A DNA stretch of 64,000 nt from Chitinophaga fulva. Its GTDB lineage: Bacteria > Bacteroidota > Bacteroidia > Chitinophagales > Chitinophagaceae. Each line of letters starts with the position of its first letter. The first letter of the stretch is position 1. The stretch is taken from assembly GCF_012927205.1 (NCBI RefSeq), contig NZ_JABBGC010000001.1, forward strand, positions 434,001-498,000, read 5' to 3'. The notes under the pieces were generated by a model, which was not told where the DNA came from, searched no databases, and worked only from the letters and a program-made list of their open reading frames with translations. This document shows positions 25,716-33,852 of this stretch, one piece after another. The position numbers and the translations under genes were made by a program.

Positions 25716-28115
25716 TTATTCAGTCCTCAATGATTTTACCGGATTCATGAGTGCAGCCCTCACAGACTGGATGCTCACAGTAAATAAAGCGATCAGGATG
25801 ACAACAAGGGCAGTAAGGGCAAACATCCACCAGTACAGGTGTATCCTGAAAGCAAAATGGTGCAGCCATTGCTCCATGCAGAACCAGGCTACCGGTATAC
25901 CAATGGTGATACCCACCAGTACCTGCTTCAGGAAATCCCGCGACAGTAACGCGGACACTTGTACCACGGAGGCTCCCAACACCTTACGGACACCAATTTC
26001 TTTGGTGCGCTGCCGGGCTATCAGCATAGACAGTCCCAGCAAACCAATACAGGCAATAAAAACAGCAAGGCTAGCGAAGATGCCAAAAATCTGTCCCATG
26101 GTCCGCTCGCTGACGTATTGCGTCTGCAGGTCCTGTTGTACAAAGGAATAGTTGAAAGGATTATCAGGGGCCAGTTTATTCCACACCTTCTCCATACTTG
26201 CCAGCTGGTCAAGATGATTGCCCCTCGCGAGCCTGACAGTCAGCACCGCTGCTTCCTGAGGCCTTACCTGGTAAATCACGGGGTCAATCTGGTAATGAAG
26301 GGAACGGAAGTTAAAATCTTCTGTGACGCCTATAATTGTTCCCTGTTTAACCAAATTTCCCGGTCGCCACTCAATACGTTTTCCGATAGGATCTATCAAC
26401 CCTAATCTTTTGGCCGCGGCCCTGTTGACAATAAAAGCGTCACTGGAATCCGTGGCCATAGCAGGATCAAAGTCCCTGCCGGCGATCAGCTTGATGCCTG
26501 TGGTCTTCAGCAGTTCAGCATCTCCACTGATCACATTGGCTACAAAAGCTTCTTTATCTGAGCCTCCCACCATGCCAATCGGGCAGTCCATCAGGATCCC
26601 CGTGCCGACCAGGAAGTTACTCAGTGATGCCTGTTGCACACCAGGCAACGCCTTCAGTTCCACTTTCAGTAATTGCGCCCGCGACACCGTATCAAGACCA
26701 TCCAGGTATATATTGACCAAATGTTCTTTATCAAAACCAAGATTTTTTTGCTGCCAGAAACGTAACTGTGTATAAACTACAGTTGTAGCAATTATCAATA
26801 TCACCGCAATAGCAAATTGCGATACCACAAGCGCCCGGCGGACAAACGACTTGGTGGCCGCCGCCATAAAACGCCCTTTTAATACCCTGACAGGCATCAA
26901 CCCTGACAGGTACAAAGCAGGATAACTGCCTGCCAACAGGCCCACTATTGCCGCCAGCCCCAGCAGCCCACCGTATATAAAACCGTCTGTGGATGTAAAT
27001 AAACCCAGGGATTTTCCTGTAATACTGTTGAATAACGGCAGGAAAGCGAGCACCAATATCAATGCAGCTACCAGCGACAAAAAGCTGATCAGGACCGACT
27101 CTGCCAGAAACTGGAACACAAGGCTCTGCCTTTCTGCTCCCAGCACTTTACGCAATCCCACTTCTTTTGCCCTCTCATCTCCCCGAGCCGTAGTCAGGTT
27201 CATGAAATTGATACAGGCTATTAATACTATAAATGCAGCTATAGCGATGTAGAGACGGATAGCCAACATATTGTCTGTTCCCCCAATGTCGCCGTCAGGA
27301 CGTAAATGAGCGTGCTGTAACGGTTGCAGCGCAAGGGAAAAATGGATGTCATACTTTTCAAGTATGCTGCCAATATGCAATTTGACAAAGTCTTTCAGCA
27401 GCGGCTCCATTTTTTTAGGATCAGTACCATCAGCCAGTTGCACGTAGGTCACATTACTACTGAACATATACCACAACTTTTCCCATGCCTCATGCCGGCT
27501 CATGAGCGTGGAAAAAGACTGAATGATGTCCATCCGGAGGTCTGTATTGGCCGGCATATCCCGGGCCACTCCGGTAACAGTACAGGTATAGTCATTCCCT
27601 ACTTTAAGCATTTTGCCGATAGGTGATTGCTGACCGAAATATCTTTTAGCAGCACTGGCTGTCAGTACTACAGTATAGGGGTCTTTAAGTACGGTTGCAG
27701 GATCACCTTCCAGCAGGGGAAAATCAAACATCTGAAAAAAAGAGGCATCAGCATAACCGGAATGTTCCTCCAGTATCTTCTTGTCACCCTGGGTAAACAA
27801 CGTGGTGCCGGGAGTGAATATCCTGACGGCATCCTTGATACCACTGATTTCCTTTTTGAGCGCCGGGCCAACGGGGAACTGGATGGACGCATTGTAATTC
27901 ATGGTGCCGTTGGCCGTATTACTTTCTGCCGTTGTAAGCCGGTAGATATTGTTCCCTTTGTGATGGAACCTGTCAAAGCTTAGTTCATCCCGCACATACA
28001 ACACGATCATTATACAGCAGGCCATTCCCACTGCCAATCCACAAACGTTGATGGCAGTGAGAAATTTGTGCCGCTGTAAATGACGGAAAGCGATCTTAAA
28101 ATAGTTCCGGAACAT
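25716..28115 (-). CDS. MacB/FtsX-type ABC permease 5
   Basis: 799 residues, first permease in transcription order, 33 bases after the canonical ATPase gene. The N-terminus 'YFKIAFRHLQRHKFLTAINVCG' leads into a membrane helix. The coupling motifs are 'EVGLRKVLGA' and 'EIGVRKVLGASV'; the end is 'NPVKSLRTE'. Periplasmic cores occupy about 45-275 and 445-665. It is the most standard of the five and, by position, the likely main partner of the 28149 ATPase. Confidence 0.9.
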   Translation of the reverse strand: MFRNYFKIAFRHLQRHKFLTAINVCGLAVGMACCIMIVLYVRDELSFDRFHHKGNNIYRLTTAESNTANGTMNYNASIQFPVGPALKKEISGIKDAVRIFTPGTTLFTQGDKKILEEHSGYADASFFQMFDFPLLEGDPATVLKDPYTVVLTASAAKRYFGQQSPIGKMLKVGNDYTCTVTGVARDMPANTDLRMDIIQSFSTLMSRHEAWEKLWYMFSSNVTYVQLADGTDPKKMEPLLKDFVKLHIGSILEKYDIHFSLALQPLQHAHLRPDGDIGGTDNMLAIRLYIAIAAFIVLIACINFMNLTTARGDERAKEVGLRKVLGAERQSLVFQFLAESVLISFLSLVAALILVLAFLPLFNSITGKSLGLFTSTDGFIYGGLLGLAAIVGLLAGSYPALYLSGLMPVRVLKGRFMAAATKSFVRRALVVSQFAIAVILIIATTVVYTQLRFWQQKNLGFDKEHLVNIYLDGLDTVSRAQLLKVELKALPGVQQASLSNFLVGTGILMDCPIGMVGGSDKEAFVANVISGDAELLKTTGIKLIAGRDFDPAMATDSSDAFIVNRAAAKRLGLIDPIGKRIEWRPGNLVKQGTIIGVTEDFNFRSLHYQIDPVIYQVRPQEAAVLTVRLARGNHLDQLASMEKVWNKLAPDNPFNYSFVQQDLQTQYVSERTMGQIFGIFASLAVFIACIGLLGLSMLIARQRTKEIGVRKVLGASVVQVSALLSRDFLKQVLVGITIGIPVAWFCMEQWLHHFAFRIHLYWWMFALTALVVILIALFTVSIQSVRAALMNPVKSLRTE

Positions 28116-28148
28116 AATGCAGTAATTTAGAATGGCGGAAGGAGAAAA

Positions 28149-28838
28149 CTACACGTGAAACTGTTCTTTTATATTTTCAGTCACAACCCGTCCGTCAAAC
28201 AAGTTGATGATGCGGTGTGCAAATCCTGCGTCGTAGGGTGAGTGGGTCACCATGATCAGCGTGGTACCGGCATTATTCAGTTCCTGCAACAGCTTCATCA
28301 CTTCTTCACCGTTGGAGGAATCGAGGTTACCGGTAGGTTCATCCGCAAGGATCAGGTTGGGTTTGGCCACTACGGCACGGGCGATAGCTACACGTTGTTG
28401 CTGGCCACCAGACAGCTGTTGCGGGAAGTGGTTACGGCGATGCATAATGTTCATCCGCTCCAGCACTTCTTCCACTTTTTGTTTTCTTTCAGCCGGCGCC
28501 ACTTTCAGGTATAACAACGGTAACTCTACATTCTCATAAACCGTCAGTTCATCAATCAGGTTGAAGCTTTGGAATACGAAGCCTATAGAGCCTTTGCGCA
28601 GCTGTGCACGTTGGCGCTCGCTCATTCTCGCCACTTCTTTACCCCAGAAATGATACTCACCGTCACTGGGATTGTCCAGTAACCCAAGTATGTTCAGTAA
28701 GGTTGATTTACCACAACCAGACGGTCCCATAATGGCAACAAACTCTCCGTCCTGCACTTCCATATTGATTCCATTGAGCGCAGTTGTTTCCACTTCTTCT
28801 GTTGTGAACAGCTTTTGTAAGTTAACGGTACGTATCAT
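28149..28838 (-). CDS. ABC transporter ATPase, MacB/LolD type, canonical
   Basis: 229 residues. All ATPase motifs are intact: Walker A 'GPSGCGKST', Q-loop 'FVFQSFNL', signature 'LSGGQQQRVAIARA', Walker B 'LILADEP', D-loop 'GNLDSS' and H-loop 'VTHSP'. It should power FtsX-type permeases from the cytoplasmic face. It lies between the first adaptor gene (66 bases) and permease 5 (33 bases). The contrast with the second ATPase at 15234, whose D-loop Asp is His, suggests division of labour within one system. Confidence 0.93.
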   Translation of the reverse strand: MIRTVNLQKLFTTEEVETTALNGINMEVQDGEFVAIMGPSGCGKSTLLNILGLLDNPSDGEYHFWGKEVARMSERQRAQLRKGSIGFVFQSFNLIDELTVYENVELPLLYLKVAPAERKQKVEEVLERMNIMHRRNHFPQQLSGGQQQRVAIARAVVAKPNLILADEPTGNLDSSNGEEVMKLLQELNNAGTTLIMVTHSPYDAGFAHRIINLFDGRVVTENIKEQFHV

Positions 28839-28904
28839 ATCGTTTGATTGACTTTAATGAATGATGGTTTTTACAATACTAGTTTATATAAAAATGGATG
28901 ATCG

Positions 28905-30152
28905 TTAAAACGCCAGTACATCTTTGTTACCAAAGTTCTCGTAGGAAGAAGTGATTACCTGGTCACCCGGTTGCAGTCCTTCCAATACTTCAAAATACAA
29001 AGGATTTTTTCTTCCCAGGGAGATATTGCGCTTCACCGCCTTTTTCCCGTTCCGGTCCACTACATATACCCAGTTGCCACCGGTGTCGGAAAAGAATCCG
29101 CCAAGGGGCAGTAACAACGCTTCCTGCGATTTACCCAGCACCAAACGGATAGGCGTGGACTGTCCACGGCGGATACCATCAGGTGTTTGTTTTTCAAAAT
29201 TCATATCTGCCTGAAAACGACCACTTTTCACTTCGGGATACACTTTAGTCACCACCATATCGTATGATTTGCCATCAAACTCAAAAGTAGCTTTCAACCC
29301 TGCAAACACCTGCGATACATAGTGTTCGTCGATATCTGCACGTAGTTTAAAACCGTTCAGGTCGTCAATCTGGCCAATATTCTGGCCGGCGGTAATGCTG
29401 GAGCCCACCTCCACATCAATGGAAGATAACTGACCAGACACCGGGGCCCGTACGATCAGGCTGTTGAGGTTCTGTTTCATCAGCTCCAGGTTGCGCTGCG
29501 TTCTGGACAATGTTCCTTCCAGCTGTGTAATCTGCTGACGGGCATTTTCACGTTGATATGCCTGCGATTGCAGCTGAATCTCACGCTGGCGCTTGTAGCC
29601 TTCCAGCTCGATCTTGTTTTTGTTGAATTCCTGGCGGGCAACGATCTTCTCGTCTACCAGCTGCTTATTACGGTCATAAAGGTCCTGCGCGGCATCAATC
29701 TTGGCATTGATGTCGGAAACGGCCTGTTGCATCACGAAGTCCTGCTGACGGATATTCAGACGGGTGTTCTGCAACTCGTTCCGTAAACGGTAGATCTCAG
29801 TTTCATGGTTTACAAATTCCATCATCATATGCTGGTTGTCCAGCTTCAGGATGGAATCCCCTTCTTTTACCATACTGCCGCCCTCCAGATATTTACGGCT
29901 TACATAACCGCCTTCAATAGCATCAAGACGGATCGTTTTCAAAGGCATCACCACAGCGGTAACAGCGATATATACATCGAAAGTCCCTTTCTTGACAGCA
30001 GAGATCGTGATCTTGTCCTTCTCCACGTTCAGCGTGGCCCGGTGGTCCGCAAAGATCAGCGTGTACAGTAACAACAGCGCTACCAGACCGCCACCGCCGA
30101 TCATCAGGATGCGCTTTTTATTCCAGAACTTCTTTTCTATTTTTCTGTCCAT
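28905..30152 (-). CDS. HlyD-type periplasmic adaptor, first gene of the ABC operon
   Basis: 415 residues from ATG 30152. An in-frame extension to 30221 would start upstream of the proposed sigma-54 transcription start, so I reject it. A membrane helix (about 17-36, 'ILMIGGGGLVALLLLYTLIF' region) is followed by a lipoyl half, a long coiled-coil hairpin (about 100-215, with 'DLYDRNKQLVDEKIVARQEF'), a second lipoyl half ('VRAPVSGQLSSIDVEVGSSI') and beta-barrel domains. It links permeases to the outer-membrane channel. The operon thus has one adaptor at each end. Confidence 0.9.
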   Translation of the reverse strand: MDRKIEKKFWNKKRILMIGGGGLVALLLLYTLIFADHRATLNVEKDKITISAVKKGTFDVYIAVTAVVMPLKTIRLDAIEGGYVSRKYLEGGSMVKEGDSILKLDNQHMMMEFVNHETEIYRLRNELQNTRLNIRQQDFVMQQAVSDINAKIDAAQDLYDRNKQLVDEKIVARQEFNKNKIELEGYKRQREIQLQSQAYQRENARQQITQLEGTLSRTQRNLELMKQNLNSLIVRAPVSGQLSSIDVEVGSSITAGQNIGQIDDLNGFKLRADIDEHYVSQVFAGLKATFEFDGKSYDMVVTKVYPEVKSGRFQADMNFEKQTPDGIRRGQSTPIRLVLGKSQEALLLPLGGFFSDTGGNWVYVVDRNGKKAVKRNISLGRKNPLYFEVLEGLQPGDQVITSSYENFGNKDVLAF

Positions 30153-30183
30153 GTTAATTACCAAAAAGTTTGTGCTCTGAGAA

Positions 30184-30202
30184 TTCCAATCCATATGCCA
30201 AA
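30184..30202 (-). promoter_or_regulatory. Candidate sigma-54 promoter of the ABC operon
   Basis: On the minus strand TTTGGCAT (30202-30195) and ATTGGAA (30190-30184) match the -24/-12 consensus TGGCAC-N5-TTGCW with correct spacing. The one serious mismatch is GG for GC at -12. The predicted start near 30174 gives a 22-base leader to the adaptor ATG. A sigma-54 activator gene is divergent and adjacent. Confidence 0.5.
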
Positions 30203-30254
30203 GGACAAAACGTCCTACCAATAAGCATTATAGCGGATAACCGCACCTAAAAAA

Positions 30255-30291
30255 TGTCCTGTGGCGGACAACCGGTGTTCATAAACGGACA
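30255..30291. promoter_or_regulatory. Two dyads, TGTYC-N6-GGACA, probable activator sites
   Basis: TGTCC-N6-GGACA at 30255-30270 and TGTTC-N6-GGACA at 30276-30291 have centres exactly 21 bases apart, i.e. two helical turns. They sit about 90 and 110 bases upstream of the predicted sigma-54 start, the usual place for NtrC-type upstream activator sites. A third, oppositely arranged dyad AGGAC-N5-GTCCT (30202-30216) touches the -24 box. Confidence 0.55.
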
Positions 30292-30365
30292 CTTTTCGGA
30301 AAGCCGGAAATAAAGCGCATTGTAAAAAAATCTTTCTGTAATATTGTTGCATTCACCTTTTACCC

Positions 30366-31712
30366 ATGACCACCATGCAACCCGGAAAAATTCTGATCGT
30401 TGACGACGATGTTGATGTATTGCGCGCGGCCCGTCTGCTGCTGAAACGGCACTTTGAACAGGTGGATTTTGAAAAAAATCCGCAAAAGATACCTTACCTG
30501 GTCACCAACTTCGACTATGATGTTATCCTGCTGGATATGAACTTCACCCGTGACCTGAGCAGCGGCAAAGAAGGATTTGAATGGCTGGACCGTATCCTCG
30601 ATATCAAGCCGGATACAGCAGTGGTACTGTTTACCGCCTACGGCGATGTGGAAATGGCTGTAAGAGCTATTAAATCCGGCGCGGTGGACTTTGTGCTCAA
30701 GCCGTGGGAAAATGAAAAACTGCTGGCCACTATACAATCGGCCTACAACAAACGGGCATCCAAACTGGACAAGCCACCGGTAGTACACAACACCGGCAAC
30801 CTGATCGTTGGCAACAGTCCCGCTATGCAGGCGGTATTCGATACTGTTTCCCGTGTAGCCGCCACCGATGCCAACGTGCTCATTCTCGGTGAAAACGGTA
30901 CAGGGAAAGACATGCTGGCCAGGCATATCCACCAGCAGTCTCACCGCAGTGACAAACCCATCGTCAGCGTTGACCTCGGCGCCATCAGCGAAACACTCTT
31001 TGAAAGCGAACTTTTCGGGCACGTAAAAGGCGCCTTCACCGATGCCCGTGAAGACAGGGCCGGCCGTTTTGAAGAAGCATCCGGCGGCACCATCTTCCTC
31101 GATGAAATCGGTAACATCTCCATCCCCTTTCAGGCAAAACTCCTGACCGTACTGCAAAACAGATCGGTGACCAAAGTAGGCTCCAATAAGAGTATACCCA
31201 TCGACGTTAGACTGATCTGCGCTACCAACCGCAATATTCAGCAACAGGCCGCCCAGCACCTTTTCCGGCAGGACCTGCTGTACCGCATCAATACCATCGA
31301 AATACACCTGCCTCCCCTGCGCGAACGCAGGGAAGACATCATACCACTGGCGGAACATTTCCTGCAACTGTACCGCGAAAGATATAAACGCCAGGTCAAC
31401 AGTCTGCATGAATCCCTCATCCAGCAACTGGAAAAATATGAATGGCCCGGCAACATCCGCGAACTGCAACATGCCATGGAAAGAGCCGTGATTCTCTCTC
31501 AGGGCAAAACACTGCAGCCCAAAGATGTGTTTGTGAAAAACAACAATACACAGGACCCGCAAATGGATACCGGCTATAACCTGGAAGAAATGGAACGCAC
31601 CATCATCACCCAGGCTATGAAAAAGTGTAACGGCAATATCACCGAAGCCGCTAAAGAACTGGGCCTCAGCAGGGCTGCACTCTACAGAAGACTCGAGAAA
31701 TATAATATTTAG
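30366..31712 (+). CDS. Sigma-54-dependent response regulator for the ABC operon
   Basis: 448 residues; ATG 30366, with Met4 an alternative. REC (6-125) has 'IVDDDVD' and phospho-acceptor Asp57 in 'LLDMNF'. The AAA+ domain (about 145-375) has Walker A 'GENGTGKDM', Walker B 'GTIFLDE' and the arginine-finger block 'RQDLLYRINTIEIHLPPLRERRED'-type region. The sigma-54 contact loop is 'GAFTDA', a Gly-to-Asp variant of GAFTGA. The C-terminus is a Fis-type helix-turn-helix ('GNITEAAKELGLSRAALYRRL'). It is divergent from the ABC operon and 42 bases ahead of its kinase, so it is the presumed activator of the sigma-54-like promoter at 30184. Confidence 0.93.
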   Translation: MTTMQPGKILIVDDDVDVLRAARLLLKRHFEQVDFEKNPQKIPYLVTNFDYDVILLDMNFTRDLSSGKEGFEWLDRILDIKPDTAVVLFTAYGDVEMAVRAIKSGAVDFVLKPWENEKLLATIQSAYNKRASKLDKPPVVHNTGNLIVGNSPAMQAVFDTVSRVAATDANVLILGENGTGKDMLARHIHQQSHRSDKPIVSVDLGAISETLFESELFGHVKGAFTDAREDRAGRFEEASGGTIFLDEIGNISIPFQAKLLTVLQNRSVTKVGSNKSIPIDVRLICATNRNIQQQAAQHLFRQDLLYRINTIEIHLPPLRERREDIIPLAEHFLQLYRERYKRQVNSLHESLIQQLEKYEWPGNIRELQHAMERAVILSQGKTLQPKDVFVKNNNTQDPQMDTGYNLEEMERTIITQAMKKCNGNITEAAKELGLSRAALYRRLEKYNI

Positions 31713-31753
31713 GTCCCCGTTTGCCGGGGCCCGCTCCGGCAAACCTTTCCATC

Positions 31754-33094
31754 ATGAACCGTTTCAGCGTCAATATCATCCTTCGCATACTGCTGCTCAC
31801 CATCTCACTGGCCGCTGCAGTATGGCTGTATATGCGCGGCATGACACCGCTGGCAGTCCTCACGGTCCCGTTGATACTGCTGCAGATATATGGTATTTAC
31901 TACTATCTCAACCGGATCAACCGTAAACTCACCCTGTTCCTCGAGTCTATCCGGTATGAAGATTTTTCCATCCGCTTCAGCGCTGATAATCAACTCGGTA
32001 AAAGCTTCCGGATGCTCAATCACCAGTTCAACGAAGTACTGGAAGCCTTCCGGCAAACACGCGCGGAAAAAGAAGCCAACCTCAAATACATCGATACCAT
32101 TATCCAGCATATCAGTATCGGCGTATTTTCCTTTGATACCGAAGGACGGATAGAGCTGATCAACCCCGCTGCTTTCCGCCTGTTGGGCATCTATCGCCTG
32201 CGTAATATTTCAGAACTGAAACCAGTGCATCCCGGCCTCTCGGAGCTATTAACGGAACTGTCTTCCGGCAACAAACTCCTGTACGCCACACGTCAGGAAC
32301 AACAGCTCTCCATCAATGCCGCTACCGTGCGCCTGCAGGGACGTCTTATCAAACTGATATCCATCCAGAACATCCACTCAGAACTACAGAAAAAAGAGCT
32401 GGAAGCCTGGCAGAACCTGACTAAAATATTACGGCATGAGATCATGAACTCTGTAACGCCCATCGTGTCACTTATTGGCACGATGAAAGAGATTGTAGAT
32501 CTCGATATTGCTCCCACCGCCGGCAACCGGGAAGGTATTGAAGACCTCCAGGAAGCCCTGCTGACAGTGGAAAGCCGCAGCAAAGGCATCATGAACTTTG
32601 TGAACGCTTACCGCGATTACACCACCCTTCCGCAGCCACAATTCACGCATGTCAACATCAAATCACTCGTATCCACAGTGAGCAGCCTTTTCCAGGCTGA
32701 CATGAAACAGGCTAACATCCAGTTTCAACTCGAAGTGGATGCAGAAAACGTAGAGATACATGCTGACATCTCCCAATTGCAGATGGTGTTGATCAATCTG
32801 GTGAAAAACGCCATGGACGCACTGGAGCATACAGACAATGCCAGTATCCACATGAAAGTGTATCTCAACAACATACAACAGGTATGCATTGAAATCACCG
32901 ACAATGGCCCTGGTATTGATACCGAAGCCATGAACAAAATTTTTATCCCCTTCTTCACCACCAAAAAAACCGGTTCAGGTATCGGCCTCAGTCTGTCTCA
33001 ACAGATCATTCAAATGCATGGCGGCCAGCTGAAGGTTTTAAGCCCAGGAAATAACGGAAACGGTTCTACGTTTCTCATTCTGTTGAATACCTGA
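31754..33094 (+). CDS. NtrY-like sensor histidine kinase
   Basis: 446 residues from ATG 31754. Two membrane helices near the N-terminus (about 5-25 and 31-52) leave almost no periplasmic loop, so the signal is probably sensed in or at the membrane. A short HAMP-like linker precedes a PAS domain ('IDTIIQHISIGVFSFDTEGRI' region, about 110-180). The H-box is 'LRHEIMNSVTPI', and the HATPase domain has 'NLVKNAMDAL', 'DNGPGI' and 'GSGIGLSLSQQI'. It should phosphorylate the regulator encoded 42 bases upstream. Kinases that sense envelope stress from inside the membrane often control MacB-like exporters. Confidence 0.9.
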   Translation: MNRFSVNIILRILLLTISLAAAVWLYMRGMTPLAVLTVPLILLQIYGIYYYLNRINRKLTLFLESIRYEDFSIRFSADNQLGKSFRMLNHQFNEVLEAFRQTRAEKEANLKYIDTIIQHISIGVFSFDTEGRIELINPAAFRLLGIYRLRNISELKPVHPGLSELLTELSSGNKLLYATRQEQQLSINAATVRLQGRLIKLISIQNIHSELQKKELEAWQNLTKILRHEIMNSVTPIVSLIGTMKEIVDLDIAPTAGNREGIEDLQEALLTVESRSKGIMNFVNAYRDYTTLPQPQFTHVNIKSLVSTVSSLFQADMKQANIQFQLEVDAENVEIHADISQLQMVLINLVKNAMDALEHTDNASIHMKVYLNNIQQVCIEITDNGPGIDTEAMNKIFIPFFTTKKTGSGIGLSLSQQIIQMHGGQLKVLSPGNNGNGSTFLILLNT

Positions 33095-33142
33095 TGTTTA
33101 TGCAAAAAGTTTGTTATCTTGTAGTAACAACCCGCACTGCTC

Positions 33143-33805
33143 ATGAACAAATCCGGATGGTTAGTTCTGTATTTCCTTACTTTATTTGCTGATCTCGTAT
33201 TGATCAGCCTGAACCTGGACAGTCTTCGGTTTGCGACCAAGCCACTGCTGATACCGTTGTTGGCCGTTTACTTTTTGACTACCGCGGAGGCCATGCCAGC
33301 CAAACAACAGGCATGGATGTATGGCGCCATGCTATTCTGTTTATTGGGAGATGTGTTACTCATGTTTGACCACCTGTTCCTGTCAGGCCTTGGCTGTTTT
33401 CTGGTTGGCCATATTTTTTACACCGTCTTTTTTCTCACTATCCGGTATTCCAACCCACCGGTACCGTACTGCAAATATCACTGGGTATTTCTGAACGCAG
33501 CGGCAGTCATCGGTTATATCCTCTTTCTTATCCCTTACCTTGGTAATATGCTCATCCCGGTGATCATCTATTCACTGGTGATCTCCATCATGCTGCAAAG
33601 CGTGATACATGCCTTCCATTTCCGCTATCAACGGATGGCCTGGTATTGTGTAGGCGGAGCGCTGCTTTTTGTACTGTCTGACTCGCTTATTGCACTGAAC
33701 CGGTTTTACCATCCGCTGCCGGCAGGCGGACAGCTGGTCATGCTCACATACGGACTGGCTCAGGCCGGGCTGGTTTATGGCGCCGTACAGTATTACCGCC
33801 GCTGA
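33143..33805 (+). CDS. Lysoplasmalogenase (YhhN/TMEM86 family)
   Basis: 220 residues with about eight hydrophobic helices covering nearly the whole chain. 'FATKPLLIPLLAVYFL' near residue 30, 'LLFCLLGDVLLMFD'-like Asp-containing helix near 75 and 'GALLFVLSDSLIALNRF' near 175 are the conserved YhhN motifs with their buried Asp residues. Characterised members hydrolyse the vinyl-ether bond of lysoplasmalogens in the membrane. Whether this organism makes plasmalogens is unknown, so the exact substrate is open. It follows the kinase gene by 48 bases. Confidence 0.85.
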   Translation: MNKSGWLVLYFLTLFADLVLISLNLDSLRFATKPLLIPLLAVYFLTTAEAMPAKQQAWMYGAMLFCLLGDVLLMFDHLFLSGLGCFLVGHIFYTVFFLTIRYSNPPVPYCKYHWVFLNAAAVIGYILFLIPYLGNMLIPVIIYSLVISIMLQSVIHAFHFRYQRMAWYCVGGALLFVLSDSLIALNRFYHPLPAGGQLVMLTYGLAQAGLVYGAVQYYRR

Positions 33806-33852
33806 TAAAAATCACCGGTATTGGTAGTAAAAAAACGGTAATTTCGTAGTCT

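Noticed and set aside
15973..28115. Five permease genes as a recombining repeat or mobile array
   Set aside because: The proteins share fold and short motifs only; I see no long identical DNA stretches, flanking direct repeats or transposase.
30319..30346. Housekeeping promoter for the divergent regulator (ATTG / TAATATTG)
   Set aside because: One mismatch in each box and a 16-base spacer, shorter than the accepted 19-21 bases, so it is too weak to list.
30360..31742. 460-codon open frame on the minus strand
   Set aside because: Mirror of the sigma-54 regulator gene; the opposite strand encodes complete REC, AAA+ and HTH domains.
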